NCBI GenBank assembly: GCA_023078555.1
Contig: CM041197.1
Location: forward strand, 1,081,501 to 1,145,500
Reading direction: 5' to 3'
Length of the DNA: 64,000 nucleotides
From: Ulva prolifera
Lineage: Eukaryota > Chlorophyta > Ulvophyceae > Ulvales > Ulvaceae
A program made the position numbers and the translations under genes. This document shows, piece by piece, positions 11,670 to 22,705 of this stretch (position 1 is its first letter; each line of letters begins with the position of its first letter). The notes beneath the pieces were generated by a model. That model saw only the letters and a list, made by a program, of their open reading frames with translations, had not been told where the DNA came from and did no database searches.

Positions 11670-14600
11670 TCCCCGTCAGGCATCATGCTGCCACATGATC
11701 ACCACCTGAGAACAATGTGTGCAGGCCCAGCGTCATGCCGATCGCTTTCAAGTACGTCCCTGCAGCCTGCGTGGCAGTTGCCATGTGCCTACAAGGTGTG
11801 CACTCTGCTGCCGCGTCTTTGTTCTTGCTTGCGACTGCCGTGGCGCATTTCCTGTGCCGATTTGCACCAGCGCAGCAAACAGTGACGTACAATTCGTCGT
11901 GTGCTGATAGACCATACAAGTTGTTTGAACAGTTTTGTTTGGGTGATGTGGAATGGCTTTCACACAGTGTGCAGTGGTGACAGGGGTGTGGCAGTGCAGG
12001 GGCGGCTGCGCAGATCTCGAGCGCAGCTAGGTGTCGCACCACCGGCATTTCATTGAGTCGGGTAGAGCTCCAAGACGCGGTGTCGAAAGCATGTACGTCC
12101 ACCGCCTGCATTCCCTCCAGACCTGCTCCCCTGTGTGCGCAGCTCCCATGTAGTCGCAAAGATATTGTGCCTTTGTTGATGAAATCTGATGCGTGCCGCC
12201 CGGATCTGATCCGCCATCTCATTCCATCGGGAGTGTTTCTCAATCAGTCCGCCCATGCCAGAAGGATTCCTCATGAGCACGTGCCTGATGGCTGACTTCG
12301 CTGTTCGTGCAGGGGTCGAGATCGGCGAGTACGCGTGCGGCGAGCAGGCGGAGGAGCTGCAGGTGAGGGACATCGACACGCAGGTGGCCACGGTGGCACG
12401 CGCCTTTGCCGAGGCCATCGCCGAGGTCACCGCCGACTGTGCCACCACTGGCAACGCGCGGGCATCGTCTTCCGGCACCGCGTCCGCGCAGGCCCGCGCC
12501 GTCGCCTACGGCGAGGCCATCAGCCGCGTGTACGTCGACACCGAGGTGTGCGGCAAGTGCACAGCCGCCGTGGACGCGATCTCGCGCACCAGCCGCCAGC
12601 TCGTGGAGGAGGCGGCCGCAGAGGCCTGGGTGGAGGTGCGGCCCGACTTGACCGGCTCTGCATGCTCACGCATGGCGTCGTTGTGCCTTTGCTGATTTAC
12701 CACTGTGCGAGTTGAATATCGATACGTGGGATGATTACAGAGTTGTAGGAAACTGACTTCAATACGGGCTGCAGATCAGCGCTACAAGCCAGGCCGGTGA
12801 GTCGTCCTCGTCCCAGGGTAGCGCCATCGTGCACGACATCCAAGAGACCGTCGCAGAGGTGCTCGCGGGTATCGTCGGCACGATCCGCTCCGGCGCGAAC
12901 GACGGCTGCAGTATCAACGTCATCAACGAGGCCCAGGTCGGCGACTACTTTGCGCGCTGCGACCTTGACGTGCACGCTGGCGGCCGCGTGATCGAGGTTG
13001 ACGGCATCGCGGAGGCTGCCGCGGCGGCGCGCTCATACGCCTGCAATGTCGACGGGGGCGACACCGACGTCAACGCCGCCGACTCTATGAGCATCGCGCA
13101 GGCGACGGCACACGCGCTGGCCGAGGCTGTGGCGCAGGCCGACGTCTTCTGCGAGGCGAACGGCGGGGACGACACACGCGCTTGCGGCCTCGCACAGTCT
13201 GACATCGAGGTCGTCGCGCGGGCGCAGGCCGAGGCCTTCGCCGAGGGCTTTGCTTCCGCCGAGACGTGCGGCTGCGATGTCTCTAACTTCGCCGACGCGC
13301 ACGTCTTTGAGGAGATCTGGGTGGAGGCCGTTGCTGCCGCGTACGCCGAGACCTGTGCCCGTGCGCCCCTGCTCCACTGTCTCCTGCACTACGGTTATCG
13401 CTATGCCTGCACGGACAAAAAACTTAGGTCATGGCAACTCCATTGGTTATGAGTGGATGTGCCCAAGCACACAGAATTGGCTAGCCGGATTTATAGAAGT
13501 AGACGGCAGTCTCACACGATGCAGCTTCCATATCACAGCCACCGTGTATTGATCCACGCACACATCGACCGTGTCACACCTCGTCGTCTGACACCTGTGC
13601 ATGTGCTGCAGTCGGCGTCGACACCAGCTTCGTGACGGATTTCGGGTTTGCGATCGAGGAGCGGATGCTGACCGCCACCGCGTCCGCCATCACCTCGGCC
13701 ATCTCCCACGCCAGCGAGCACAGCGACGGTTGCAGCATCGAGATCGAGGTCTGCGGCAAGACGAGCGAGTGTGCGCGCAACAACCGCGTCTGCCGCGGCC
13801 GCGGCATCTCCGGCACGCTGCCGTGCTGCAACTCAGACTACCACTGCGTGCGGCGCAACGACGACGAGTCCCGCTGCCGCAGGATCTCAGCGCCGATCCC
13901 TTCTTTCTACGAGGGCACCATCGAGGCGCCCACCACCTGCCGCCTCCCCGCCGCTGATGATGCTGCTGACGAGGAGTAAACGCCGCCGGTCAGGAGTGGC
14001 GCCGCCCCTCACGGGACGCACGGCTACAAACTTGCATATGACGGTCCGCCCCGGCCCCCATTGCAGCGGCCGTTCATCGCTGCTGGGGGTGTGCCGGGGT
14101 GTGTACATTCAGTTGAAATCACTATGGAGGATGACCTCTCGCCACCTCGTCTTTTCTGTAGTAGAGCAGGCTTCCTTTCTTTGCATGTCTGGTTAATGGT
14201 TCAGAACAGGTAGTATTAGGCACAACGTGGGCTGCTTGGCGGGGCCAGTACACTGACGCAGTGGCGTCGTGATAGGTCTTCCGTTGATCAGTGCTGGCGG
14301 CGCCAGTCCTGTAGGCGCCATGAGCGCACACGTTCCATGAAAAATGATAGCCCTTTGCGAAGAATTCATGTGTGAAACACCACAGCAGTAGAGGGTCCAG
14401 CTTTCCTCGTGTAACAACGCAGCGGTGGCTTGATACTTTTGCATTTGTTCCGCAGTGAGCGCGGTCGACCTACAAGAGGCCCAACACAACCATATACCAA
14501 TTCAAGTGCTTGCAGAGCGGGGAACTTCAATGGGTTAAACTACCCTGCTCCAGGAACACCAGGGCTTTCACATGGCCGCTGACGTGCACGTGCCCTGCTC

Positions 14601-14803
14601 CCCACCAACTGTCGGCAAATTGATGTCAGTGGTACCCAACTTTGCTCACATGTGGCGGGCGAAAAGGCGCTATTCAGCCACATTTTTAATTTGTTTATTT
14701 ATGTACTGAAGGCCGGTAATTCAAGCCTGTGCAATAGAAAGGGTGGCCTTCAGGGCGGCATCCGTGCAGCGATGGCCGATTGCATCATGATATGGTGTAT
14801 TCC
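11670..14803 (+). repeat. Left arm of large inverted repeat (gene F arm)
   Basis: This arm matches the reverse complement of about 17610-21045. It includes the upstream region, all four exons and the 3' flank of gene F up to about 14803. Similarity is uneven: 12255-13393 is virtually identical to its partner, while intron 3 and the flanks are clearly diverged. The right arm has an extra 326 bp. The spacer between the arms is about 2.8 kb. Confidence 0.85.
11735..13979 (+). CDS. Secreted Ala-rich protein F with knottin-like C-terminus
   Basis: Exons 11735-11795, 12313-12635, 12775-13393 and 13612-13979 give 456 aa. Introns are phase 1, 0 and 1, and all reading frames join cleanly. The N-terminus MPIAFKYVPAACVAVAMCLQ reads as a signal peptide, although it is short. 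The body is made of alternating-Ala segments such as VARAFAEAIAEV (exon 2), AQATAHALAEAVAQA and ARAQAEAFAEGFA (exon 3) and TATASAITSAIS (exon 4), with acidic, Cys-containing linkers. The tail carries Cys at 388, 395, 406, 407, 413 and 423, that is C-X6-C-X10-CC-X5-C-X9-C, an inhibitor-cystine-knot-like spacing. The protein ends in an acidic DEE. I do not recognise the family; the role is unknown. A structural or defensive extracellular protein is only an inference. The last intron donor is GTTATC, unlike its twin. Confidence 0.82.
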
Positions 14804-14811
14804 GCGGCTTC

Positions 14812-17185
14812 GTGCCGCGCTCTGCCACTCCAGCAGCTCCGTCAAGTTGCACATCGCATGCGATGCGGGCACCACCATCTCCTGCCACAGCTGCAGTCTT
14901 TCCGGCGCGTATAAGGCGTCGTGGTGCTGGCGGTGGGCTCTCGAGTGCTCCTACGCGGCTGCTCCATCAACAGTTTTGTGCGTGGCTTCGTCGCGGATGG
15001 ACGCCGCGCGGCTATGGAGCTGAACGGCTGTGACGTCACGGCTGGCCTGAATCCGGTGGACTCGCGCAAGGGTGCGCTTATGCTGCTGCGGCAGACGCAT
15101 CTGCTTGTGTGGGTGCCGCGGGGGGCCGGGCTGCCTGATGAGAGCTCCATCGCTCAGGCTTGCCTCACGTGCCCGGACGCCGAGAGCGGTTGGAGCGGCG
15201 GCGCGGTCCAGCTCGAACGGTGCACCCTGAGGTAGCCGGAGCGGCAGCAGTGCGGCATCGCTGTTAAATCGAGCGCAGCCAGCTCCCTGCTCCTCTGCAA
15301 GGTGGCCTGCGGTGGCTGTGCCGTGTCATTCGGTGAGCGCGGCCGCGCCGCGACCGTGTCACACAGCAGCATGCAGAGCACGCACGGCACCGCGTGCTCC
15401 ACCAAGCAGACTGAGCACACCCTCCACGTCATCGGCGGGCGGCTGGACGGGGGGAGTGTGCCGTAACGGCTGAGAGGGGCGGCAGGCTGGTCATGCGTGA
15501 TGCATTTGCGGGGGGAGGTACCGGGCGCGTCAGCCAAGTGCGCCGTCGCCGCGCGCCCTAGCGCCACGGCTGCGCTGCTGCGCTGCGCGCTGTGGTGCGG
15601 AAAGGGTGGCATGATGATGATGAGCGCGGACGTGCACCTGGCGGACGTGACGGTGTCTGGCCGGGTGAACGACGGGCTGTGCTCAGAGGAGGTGGAGCTG
15701 CACAGATCGGAAGTACAGCAGTACGGAGGCACGCTGCTCATGGCTGGCGGCGCGGTGAGTCGCTTTGCCGTCGGCGCGGGTGTCACGAAAGTGCCTGAGG
15801 GCGTGCCGGGTGGCAGCTCCCCTGGCGCCGTAGTCTATGACGGCGTCACCTTTGACGTTATCATCCTCAGGGTTCACGTACGTGACGGCGCCGAGGGTGC
15901 CGTCACCGCGGTGCGATGTAACTTCCGCGGCGGAGGTCGCGCCACCTCCACAGACTCCACGGAGGACGTGCTTGCGGGGGTGAGCCCAATGCAGACGAGG
16001 GTGCAGGCATTGAATGCTCCGACACCTATGGTTGTGCAGGACAGCATGTTCCGTGGGCTGCAGCGGGACGTTGCCGACGAAGGTTGCGCCATCAACGGCT
16101 CGGGCTGTACGTTCCACGGCAGCCATGGCGATGGCCGGGGCATACTGGTGCTGACCGGGCGCGGCAAAGTTCAGGACTGTTCGCGATCGTTTGTGGGGGC
16201 ACCGGGGGGCATCATGCAGCGCGGACTCAGCCGCCGCAATGAGCGGCAGGAGGTGCAGGGGGGCGTACTACTATAGTATTCAAGGATGGGGTGGTTGAGG
16301 GCGTGTCAATCTGTGACGGTGCCAAGGCGTCGATAGCCGCACGCCACTTTGACAGCTGCAAGAAGGCTATTGTCGCGCTGGAAGACACGGAACTCATCAT
16401 GCGTGAAACTGAGTGCATTGGCGCTGACAATGGGCTAGAGGTTTCCGGTGCCGCGGCCGTCCGCGCAGAACCGTTGACTCTCACCGGATGCCAGGAGGCC
16501 GTGACCGTTGGTGTAGGGGATGCGCAACGCACCGTCACGCCTCTTGCCGATTGTGTGGCTACAGGGTCCACTGTGGGCGCCGTGGCGACATGTTCTCCCG
16601 GGGTGGAGTTTCTTGTTACGGGTTGCAGCCTGGAGGACAGCCCGGTGGGGCTGGACGTTGCTCCGGGGTCCTCGGATCCGTACGCGTCGTTGCCATGCGC
16701 GTGACCGGCTGCCGCAGTGCGGTGTCTGTCGGGTTGCCGTAGGCGATGGTGGGGGAGAATTTCGACGCATGCGGCCGTTCTTGCATACCAGCGATCTTGC
16801 GCGCGTGGCGTGCTCTGCATAAGGGGGGGCCTGGGGGGGTGAAGGGTGCGGGGTGTGTGCATGCATGAGTGGCGATTGCGACCCTGGAGGATGTCGTCAT
16901 ATGAGCGATTGCATCACCGGGCTGCAGACGCACGGCTCCGGCAGAGTGCCCGCGCGGCAGCTCGACGGGCCGGGTTCGGCGGCTGCATACGTCCTGATGC
17001 GGATCGGGTACGCGAGTGTGTTTGAGGATTGCGTGGCTACTGGTGGGTCGCAGCCCGCGGTAACGTGCGCGAGCATGCTTGGTCCAAAGGAGCACCTCAG
17101 ACGCAACTCGCGACTCTTGCTCGGAGCAAGAGGTGTGCACGGCGATCGACGTTCGTGCCGGGCCCCAGTCGTCACTCCAAGCTGA
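14812..17185 (+). pseudogene. Decayed right-handed beta-helix repeat gene
   Basis: Several plus-strand blocks in different frames read as one protein type. They are about 14921-15232, 15240-15465, 15497-16274, 16276-16704 and 16853-17185. Each has short turns rich in G, V, D and C, such as LLRGCSINSF, SADVHLADVTVSG, PMVVQDSMFRG and VEFLVTGCSLEDS, typical of parallel beta-helix (pectate-lyase-like) repeats. Stops and frame changes separate the blocks, and no GTGCG/TGCAG introns explain them, so decay is more likely than splicing. The locus fills nearly the whole spacer between the two arms of the inverted repeat. If the breaks were introns in an unusual gene this call would be wrong. Confidence 0.55.
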
Positions 17186-17988
17186 CGCAGACGCTCCAGA
17201 ATAACGTGTAAACTGACCGTGTCACAGCATGTGGTTTATGAAAGGGGCGGTCCAGGCACGCCTCTGACCTGGCCGACCTGCAGTCTGTTTCCTGGTTGTC
17301 TGGCTATTGCATCAAAGCTTCACCTGGTGTTATTGGATTCGGGTCTTCATTGTGCTTGTATGGGGGGGTGGCGCATCAACTCAGTCCAGATACCAGATGT
17401 GATTGTATGGACTTGCAGTTTTTGCCGTGGTTCAGCACTTTCTGTGTCTGGGCCTGCACGCAGTGGCGACCGCACACCCGTACACACATACATGCTCACG
17501 TCGCGGATCACCACGTGTGGACAGGGGCGGGTGTGTATGTCTTCCTGTAAGACACACCAACGCACTCAGGCTTGTTTCGTGGTGCTTTCCGCCTCTCCAC
17601 CGGTGTCCGTGTAATGCACCATATCATGTGATCAGCCATCACTGTACGGATGCTACGTATATATATACCCTGAAGGCCACCCTTTCTATCGCACAGGCTT
17701 GAATCACCGGCCTTCAGTCCATCAAAAATTCTGGCTGAATAGCCCCTTTTCGCCGGCCACATGTGAGCAAAGTTGGCTATCACTGACATCAATTTGCTAA
17801 CAGTTGGTGGGGAGCAGGGCACGTCAGTGGCCATGTGAATACCCTGGTGTTCCTGGAGCAGGGTAGTCCCACCCAGCTTGAAGTTCCCCGCACTGCAAGC
17901 ACTTGAAATGGTGTATGATTGTGTTGGGCCTCTTGTAGGCCGACCGCGGTCACTGCGGAACAAATTCAAAAGTAACAAGCCACCGCTG

Positions 17989-18314
17989 GGCGCCGACTAG
18001 CGTGAAATAGGCAGATAATTCCCAGAAATGGAACAATCTGCAGAACTGTCGATTGTCCCCAGAAACTCAGAGCAGAGTATTTGTAGTACACGGAACGCTC
18101 TAAGCAGTCTATAGATGTCCTCAGCACTTTCCAGACCTTCACAAGCAGCAAGCGTTCCAGAATGGCGTGTATGTGGCCCACGTGCCGACCACTCCGGGTA
18201 CAGCTGCACCTTTTGGACGCATCGCACAGGTAGACACCATCATGCACATGACACAACACCCGGCCCCCAAAGCCACAGACTGGAGATGATGACCTTGACA
18301 CAGTTGAAACTGTA
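17989..18314. mobile_element. 326-bp insertion present only in the right arm
   Basis: The right arm reads CACCGCTG, then 326 unmatched bases, then CGTTGTTACAC. In the left arm (near 14420, reverse complement) the two flanks are directly joined. No terminal inverted repeat or target duplication was found, so an insertion on the right and a deletion on the left are both possible. No coding signal is visible. Confidence 0.5.
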
Positions 18315-18753
18315 CGTTGTTACACGGGGGAAGTTGGAACCTCTGCTGCTGTGGTGTTTCACATGTGGACTACTTGCAAAGGGCTATCATTTTTCATGGA
18401 ACGTGTGCGCTCATGGCGCCTACAGGACTGGCACCGCCAGCACTCAGCAACGAAAGACGTATCACGACGCCACTGCGTCATTGTACTGGCCCCGCCAAGC
18501 AGCCCACGTTGTGCCTAATACTACCTGTTCTGAACCATTAACCAGACATGCAAAGAAAGGAAGCCTGCTCTACTACAGAAAAGACGAGGTGGCGAGAGGT
18601 CATCCTCCATAGTAATTTCAACTGAATGTACACACCCGGCACAGCCCCAGCAGCGATTAACGGCCGCTGCAATGGGGGCCGGGGCTGATCATCACATGCA
18701 AGTTTGTATTCGTGCGTCCCGTGAGGGGCGGCGCCACTCCTGACCGGCGGCGT

Positions 18754-20974
18754 TTACTCCTCGTCTGCGGCATCATCAGCGGCGGGGAGGCGGCAGGTGG
18801 TGGGCGCCTCGATGGTGCCCTCGTAGAAGGAAGGGATCGGTTCGGAGATCCTGCGGCAACGGGACTCGTCGTCGTTGCGGCGCACGCAGTGGTAGTCTGA
18901 GTTGCAGCACGGCAGCGTGCCGGCGATGCCGGGGCCACGGCAGACGCGGTTGTTGCGCGCACACTCGCTCGTCTTGCCGCAGACCTCGATCTCGATGCTG
19001 CAGCCGTCGCTGTGCTCGCTGGCGCGGGAGATGGCTGAGGTGATGGCGGACGCGGTGGCGGTCAGCATCCGCTCCTCGATCGCAAACCCAAAATCCGTCA
19101 CGAAGGTGGTGTCGACGCCGACTGCAAAACATGCAGAGGTGTCAGACGACGAGGTGTAACACGGTCGACGTGAGCATAAACACCATACAAGGTTCTGGCT
19201 GTGATTTGGAAGCTACATCATGTGAGAATTCTGGGTGCTCGGCCACATCCAATCATCTTTAATAGAATTGGAATGGCATCAACCTGTTGTCAGTGCATGC
19301 AGGACGATCATGTCACCGTAGTGCAGGAGGCAGTGGAGCAGGGGCGCACGGGCACAGGTCTCGGCGTACGCGGCAGCAACGGCCTCCACCCAGATCTCCT
19401 CAAAGACGTGCGCGTCGGCGAAGTTGGAGACATCGCAGCCGCACGTCTCGGCGGAAGCAAAGCCCTCGGCGAAGGCCTCGGCCTGCGCCCGCGCGACGAC
19501 CTCGATGTCAGACTGTGCGAGGCCGCAAGCGCGTGTGTCGTCCCCGCCGTTCGCCTCGCAGAAGACGTCGGCCTGCGCCACAGCCTCGGCCAGCGCGTGT
19601 GCCGTCGCCTGCGCGATGCTCATAGAGTCGGCGGCGTTGACGTCGGTGTCGCCCCCGTCGACATTGCAGGCGTATGAGCGCGCCGCCGCGGCAGCCTCCG
19701 CGATGCCGTCAACCTCGATCACGCGGCCGCCAGCGTGCACGTCAAGGTCGCAGCGCGCAAAGTAGTCGCCGACCTGGGCCTCGTTGATGACGTTGATACT
19801 GCAGCCGTCGTTCGCGCCGGAGCGGATCGTGCCGACGATACCCGCGAGCACCTCTGCGACGGTCTCTTGGATGTCGTGCACGATGGCGCTACCCTGGGAC
19901 GAGGACGACTCACCGGCCTGGCTTATAGCGCTGATCTGCAGCCCGTATTGAAGTCAGTTTCCTACAACTCTGTAATCATCCCACGTATCGATATTCAACT
20001 CGCACAGTGGTAAATCAGCAAAGGCACAACGACGCCATGCGTGAGCATGCAGAGCCGGTCAAGTCGGGCCGCACCTCCACCCAGGCCTCTGCGGCCGCCT
20101 CCTCCACGAGCTGGCGGCTGGTGCGCGAGATCGCGTCCACGGCGGCTGTGCACTTGCCGCACACCTCGGTGTCGACGTACACGCGGCTGATGGCCTCGCC
20201 GTAGGCGACGGCGCGGGCCTGCGCGGACGCGGTGCCGGAAGACGATGCCCGCGCGTTGCCAGTGGTGGCACAGTCGGCGGTGACCTCGGCGATGGCCTCG
20301 GCAAAGGCGCGTGCCACCGTGGCCACCTGCGTGTCGATGTCCCTCACCTGCAGCTCCTCCGCCTGCTCGCCGCACGCGTACTCGCCGATCTCGACCCCTG
20401 CACGAACAGCGAAGTCAGCCATCAGGCACGTGCTCATGAGGAATCCTTCTGGCATGGGCGGACTGATTGAGAAACACTGCCGATGGCGGATCAGATCCGG
20501 GCGGCCAGCATCACATTTCAGCCATCAAGGCACAATCTCTTTGCGATTATATAGAAACTGCACACACAGGGGAGCAAGTCTGGAGGGAATGTAGGCGGCG
20601 GACGTACATGCTTTCGACACCGCGTCTTGGAGCTCCACCCGACTCGATGAACTGCCGGTGATGCGGCAGCCACTCGAGCTCTGCGCAGCCGCCCCTGCAC
20701 TGCCGCATACCACCACTGTCACCACTGCCTGCTTGCGTGCCACCCATTCCACACTGTCCAGACACATCTGGATTAGACGGGCCAGCAGCATACATGGTTT
20801 GTGAGCCCGGTCATGCTGCGCATGATCAGCGGCGCGAGTTCCAGGCGCAAGGGCGCTGCAGCGCGTATGTGCAAACATGCATCACGATGGGGCAGCAGAT
20901 CTAGAGTGCACACCTTGTAGGCACATGGCGACTGCCATGCAGGCTGCGGGGAAGTACTTGGAAGCGATCGGCAT
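18754..20974 (-). CDS. Secreted Ala-rich protein F' (twin of F)
   Basis: On the minus strand the exons are 20974-20914, 20397-20075, 19935-19317 and 19121-18754, with exactly the same lengths as F (61, 323, 619, 368 bases; 456 aa). The signal peptide differs at three residues (MPIASKYFPAACMAVAMCLQ). Exon 2 encodes an identical protein. Exon 3 differs by one noticed residue (Ile for Thr near its start). The tail differs at a few sites, for example CRGPGIAG for CRGRGISG and ISEP for ISAP, while all six knottin-like Cys are kept. Intron 3 starts GTGACA rather than GTTATC and is strongly diverged from that of F. The intact frame and conserved Cys suggest both copies are functional. Family and role are unknown. 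Confidence 0.82.
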
Positions 20975-21211
20975 GGTGTTCGGCCTGCACGTTGTACTCA
21001 GGTGGTCATCATCCGAGCACATGATGCCTGCCAGTCAAGGGATTGTGGACATGGGGCAGTGTATATGGCCAGTTCGATGAATTGATGCTTGTGACATGCA
21101 CATGGTCCACTCTGAAGTGGTTACAGAGCAGGAAGATCACGTGGGCTGCTGGCAGGTTTGACTGAAGTGTAGATGCCAACAGGCGTGCGCTGGTGTTTGC
21201 CAGCAACTGTG

Positions 21212-21253
21212 TTGCACGGGTAAAGGCGTTGAGGCAGACAGCACCGCGGAAAG
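21212..21253 (-). mobile_element. Degenerate retroposon copy next to a better one
   Basis: TGCACGGGTAAAGGCGTTGA and CAGCACCGCGGAAAGC resemble the family terminus with several changes. It follows a CTGTGT sequence, as the other copies do. No clear target duplication could be defined. It lies 33 bp from the copy at 21287. Confidence 0.4.
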
Positions 21254-21286
21254 CGCTGTTTGGATGGCTGCGAGCTTGCACTGTGT

Positions 21287-21339
21287 TACAAGGACAAAGG
21301 CAGCAAGTCGGGCAGCACCGCGAAAGGAGCAAGCAGAGG
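21287..21339 (-). mobile_element. 53-bp retroposon copy with 11-bp target duplication
   Basis: TACAAGGACAAAGGCAGCAA plus GCAGCACCGCGAAAGGAGCA is the family terminus. TTGCACTGTGT occurs at 21276-21286 and at 21340-21350, exactly flanking the insert. Confidence 0.75.
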
Positions 21340-21367
21340 TTGCACTGTGTATGCAGCCAGCTGTACA

Positions 21368-21411
21368 TGTGCCAATCTGATCAACGGCTAGCCGTTGATC
21401 AGATTGGCACA
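21368..21411. repeat. 44-bp perfect palindrome
   Basis: The left half starts TGTGCCAATCTGATCAACGG and the right half is its exact reverse complement, meeting at CTAG with no loop. A second perfect 16-bp palindrome, AGCTACAGCTGTAGCT, overlaps its right end by one base (21411-21426). It begins 18 bp after the retroposon target duplication. No terminator role is implied in a eukaryote. Confidence 0.9.
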
Positions 21412-22637
21412 GCTACAGCTGTAGCTGTGGATCGCCCAATGAAATATCACGTTTCAGGGTGCGATCAGAAGCTATGGTGTGAGTACACGTGCCACAGGAT
21501 TCAGAAAGCTTACCTGTTGATGAGTTGTGTTGATCAGCTGGTCTTGAGCTCGATGTTCCTGCTAGATTCTGTTGTCAGAAGAAACGTGAGGCGACGTGTT
21601 GGTTTTGCGAGGCTGGGGTGGAGAGGGTAGACAGGTTGTGATGGGGAATTGTTGAAAGCTGAGCAGCTGTGGCGTCTTAAATACATCGACCTGTCTTTGG
21701 ACGTCCGCGGTGATCCATGTGGCCGGATTGCCACGAACGGATGTTCGCAGCTGCGCTTCGTATGCGGCGTGTTGGTAGTGCAGCAGTTTTGGTGCATGCG
21801 CCGCGGTGAGACATGCGCTCGCAGCGGTGGGAGAAAATGCAGGACAAGCCGTGAGGACCCTCACGCCACATCTGCACAGCTCGCATCGGGTGCACGGTTG
21901 AGTAAAAAATATTGGAAGGCGCCGGGTAGATGCGCTGGCTGGACGACGGGTTGTGCACACGATGGTCACGGATCCCGGCGCATGGGCAGAAATATGACCC
22001 GGCCACGGGACAGCTGGCTCCTAGACGAGCCAAATTGCAGCCTGCTGGGAGCTTGACCGCTGCAGTGTGCGTGAACTGTGGAGACTGCGGCCTGATCTGT
22101 AGACCGGCATCGCCAGGTGCAGTGAGTGCAGTGCCCACAGGAATGTAGATGCTGTAGACGGCCCCTCTCGCCTAAGGAAAGCATACCTCACCTCAGCGTC
22201 GACAGTGTGATCTGCTTGTATTCAGCTGCAGGTGCATGATTGCGGTCACACCCGATAGACGTAGAGACATTCGACTGTTGCGCATCCCTCGGCTGTGCGG
22301 CCCATGCCCACCTCCTTCTCGGCATATTCCCGAAAGGAAGTCCATCTCCATCAAGCAGATGGATGGCGTTGCGGTTGCTGAGTGTTGGTGCAGACCGTCG
22401 GTCCCACCACCGACGAAGTTGACCTCGGCGCGCATATTGCTGACCATTCCTATGAGACTGCTGCAGATCAGACCCAAGATTTCAGACAATGAAAATACAG
22501 TGCACTGGATCACGACCGTCGTTGATCCAGCTGTTTTGGCAGTGGTATGGCTCACGACGCAAACATCCACTGGGCTGAATCCTGAATGGAAGCCCTTGAC
22601 ATCATCCAGGATGCTTAGAAAGATCTGGCAGATTCAT

Positions 22638-22705
22638 TCTAGCGAGAGCTGCTGGTATTGTCTTGCAGCAGTCTAGCGAGGGCTGCTGGTATTGTCTTGC
22701 AGCAG
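22638..22705 (+). repeat. 34-bp tandem duplication
   Basis: Two adjacent units, 22638-22671 and 22672-22705, each begin TCTAGCGAG and end TTGTCTTGCAGCAG. They differ at one base, indicating a recent local duplication. Confidence 0.9.

Larger units (their letters stand above)
17610..21045 (-). repeat. Right arm of large inverted repeat (gene F' arm)
   Basis: This is the reverse-complement partner of about 11670-14803. The inner boundary is near 17610, where similarity to the 14803 side ends. The outer boundary, about 70 bp upstream of the F' start codon, is set by a shared GGCAGGCATCATG-like block (CGTCAGGCATCATG on the left). The two F genes therefore converge tail to tail on the beta-helix remnant. 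Confidence 0.85.
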
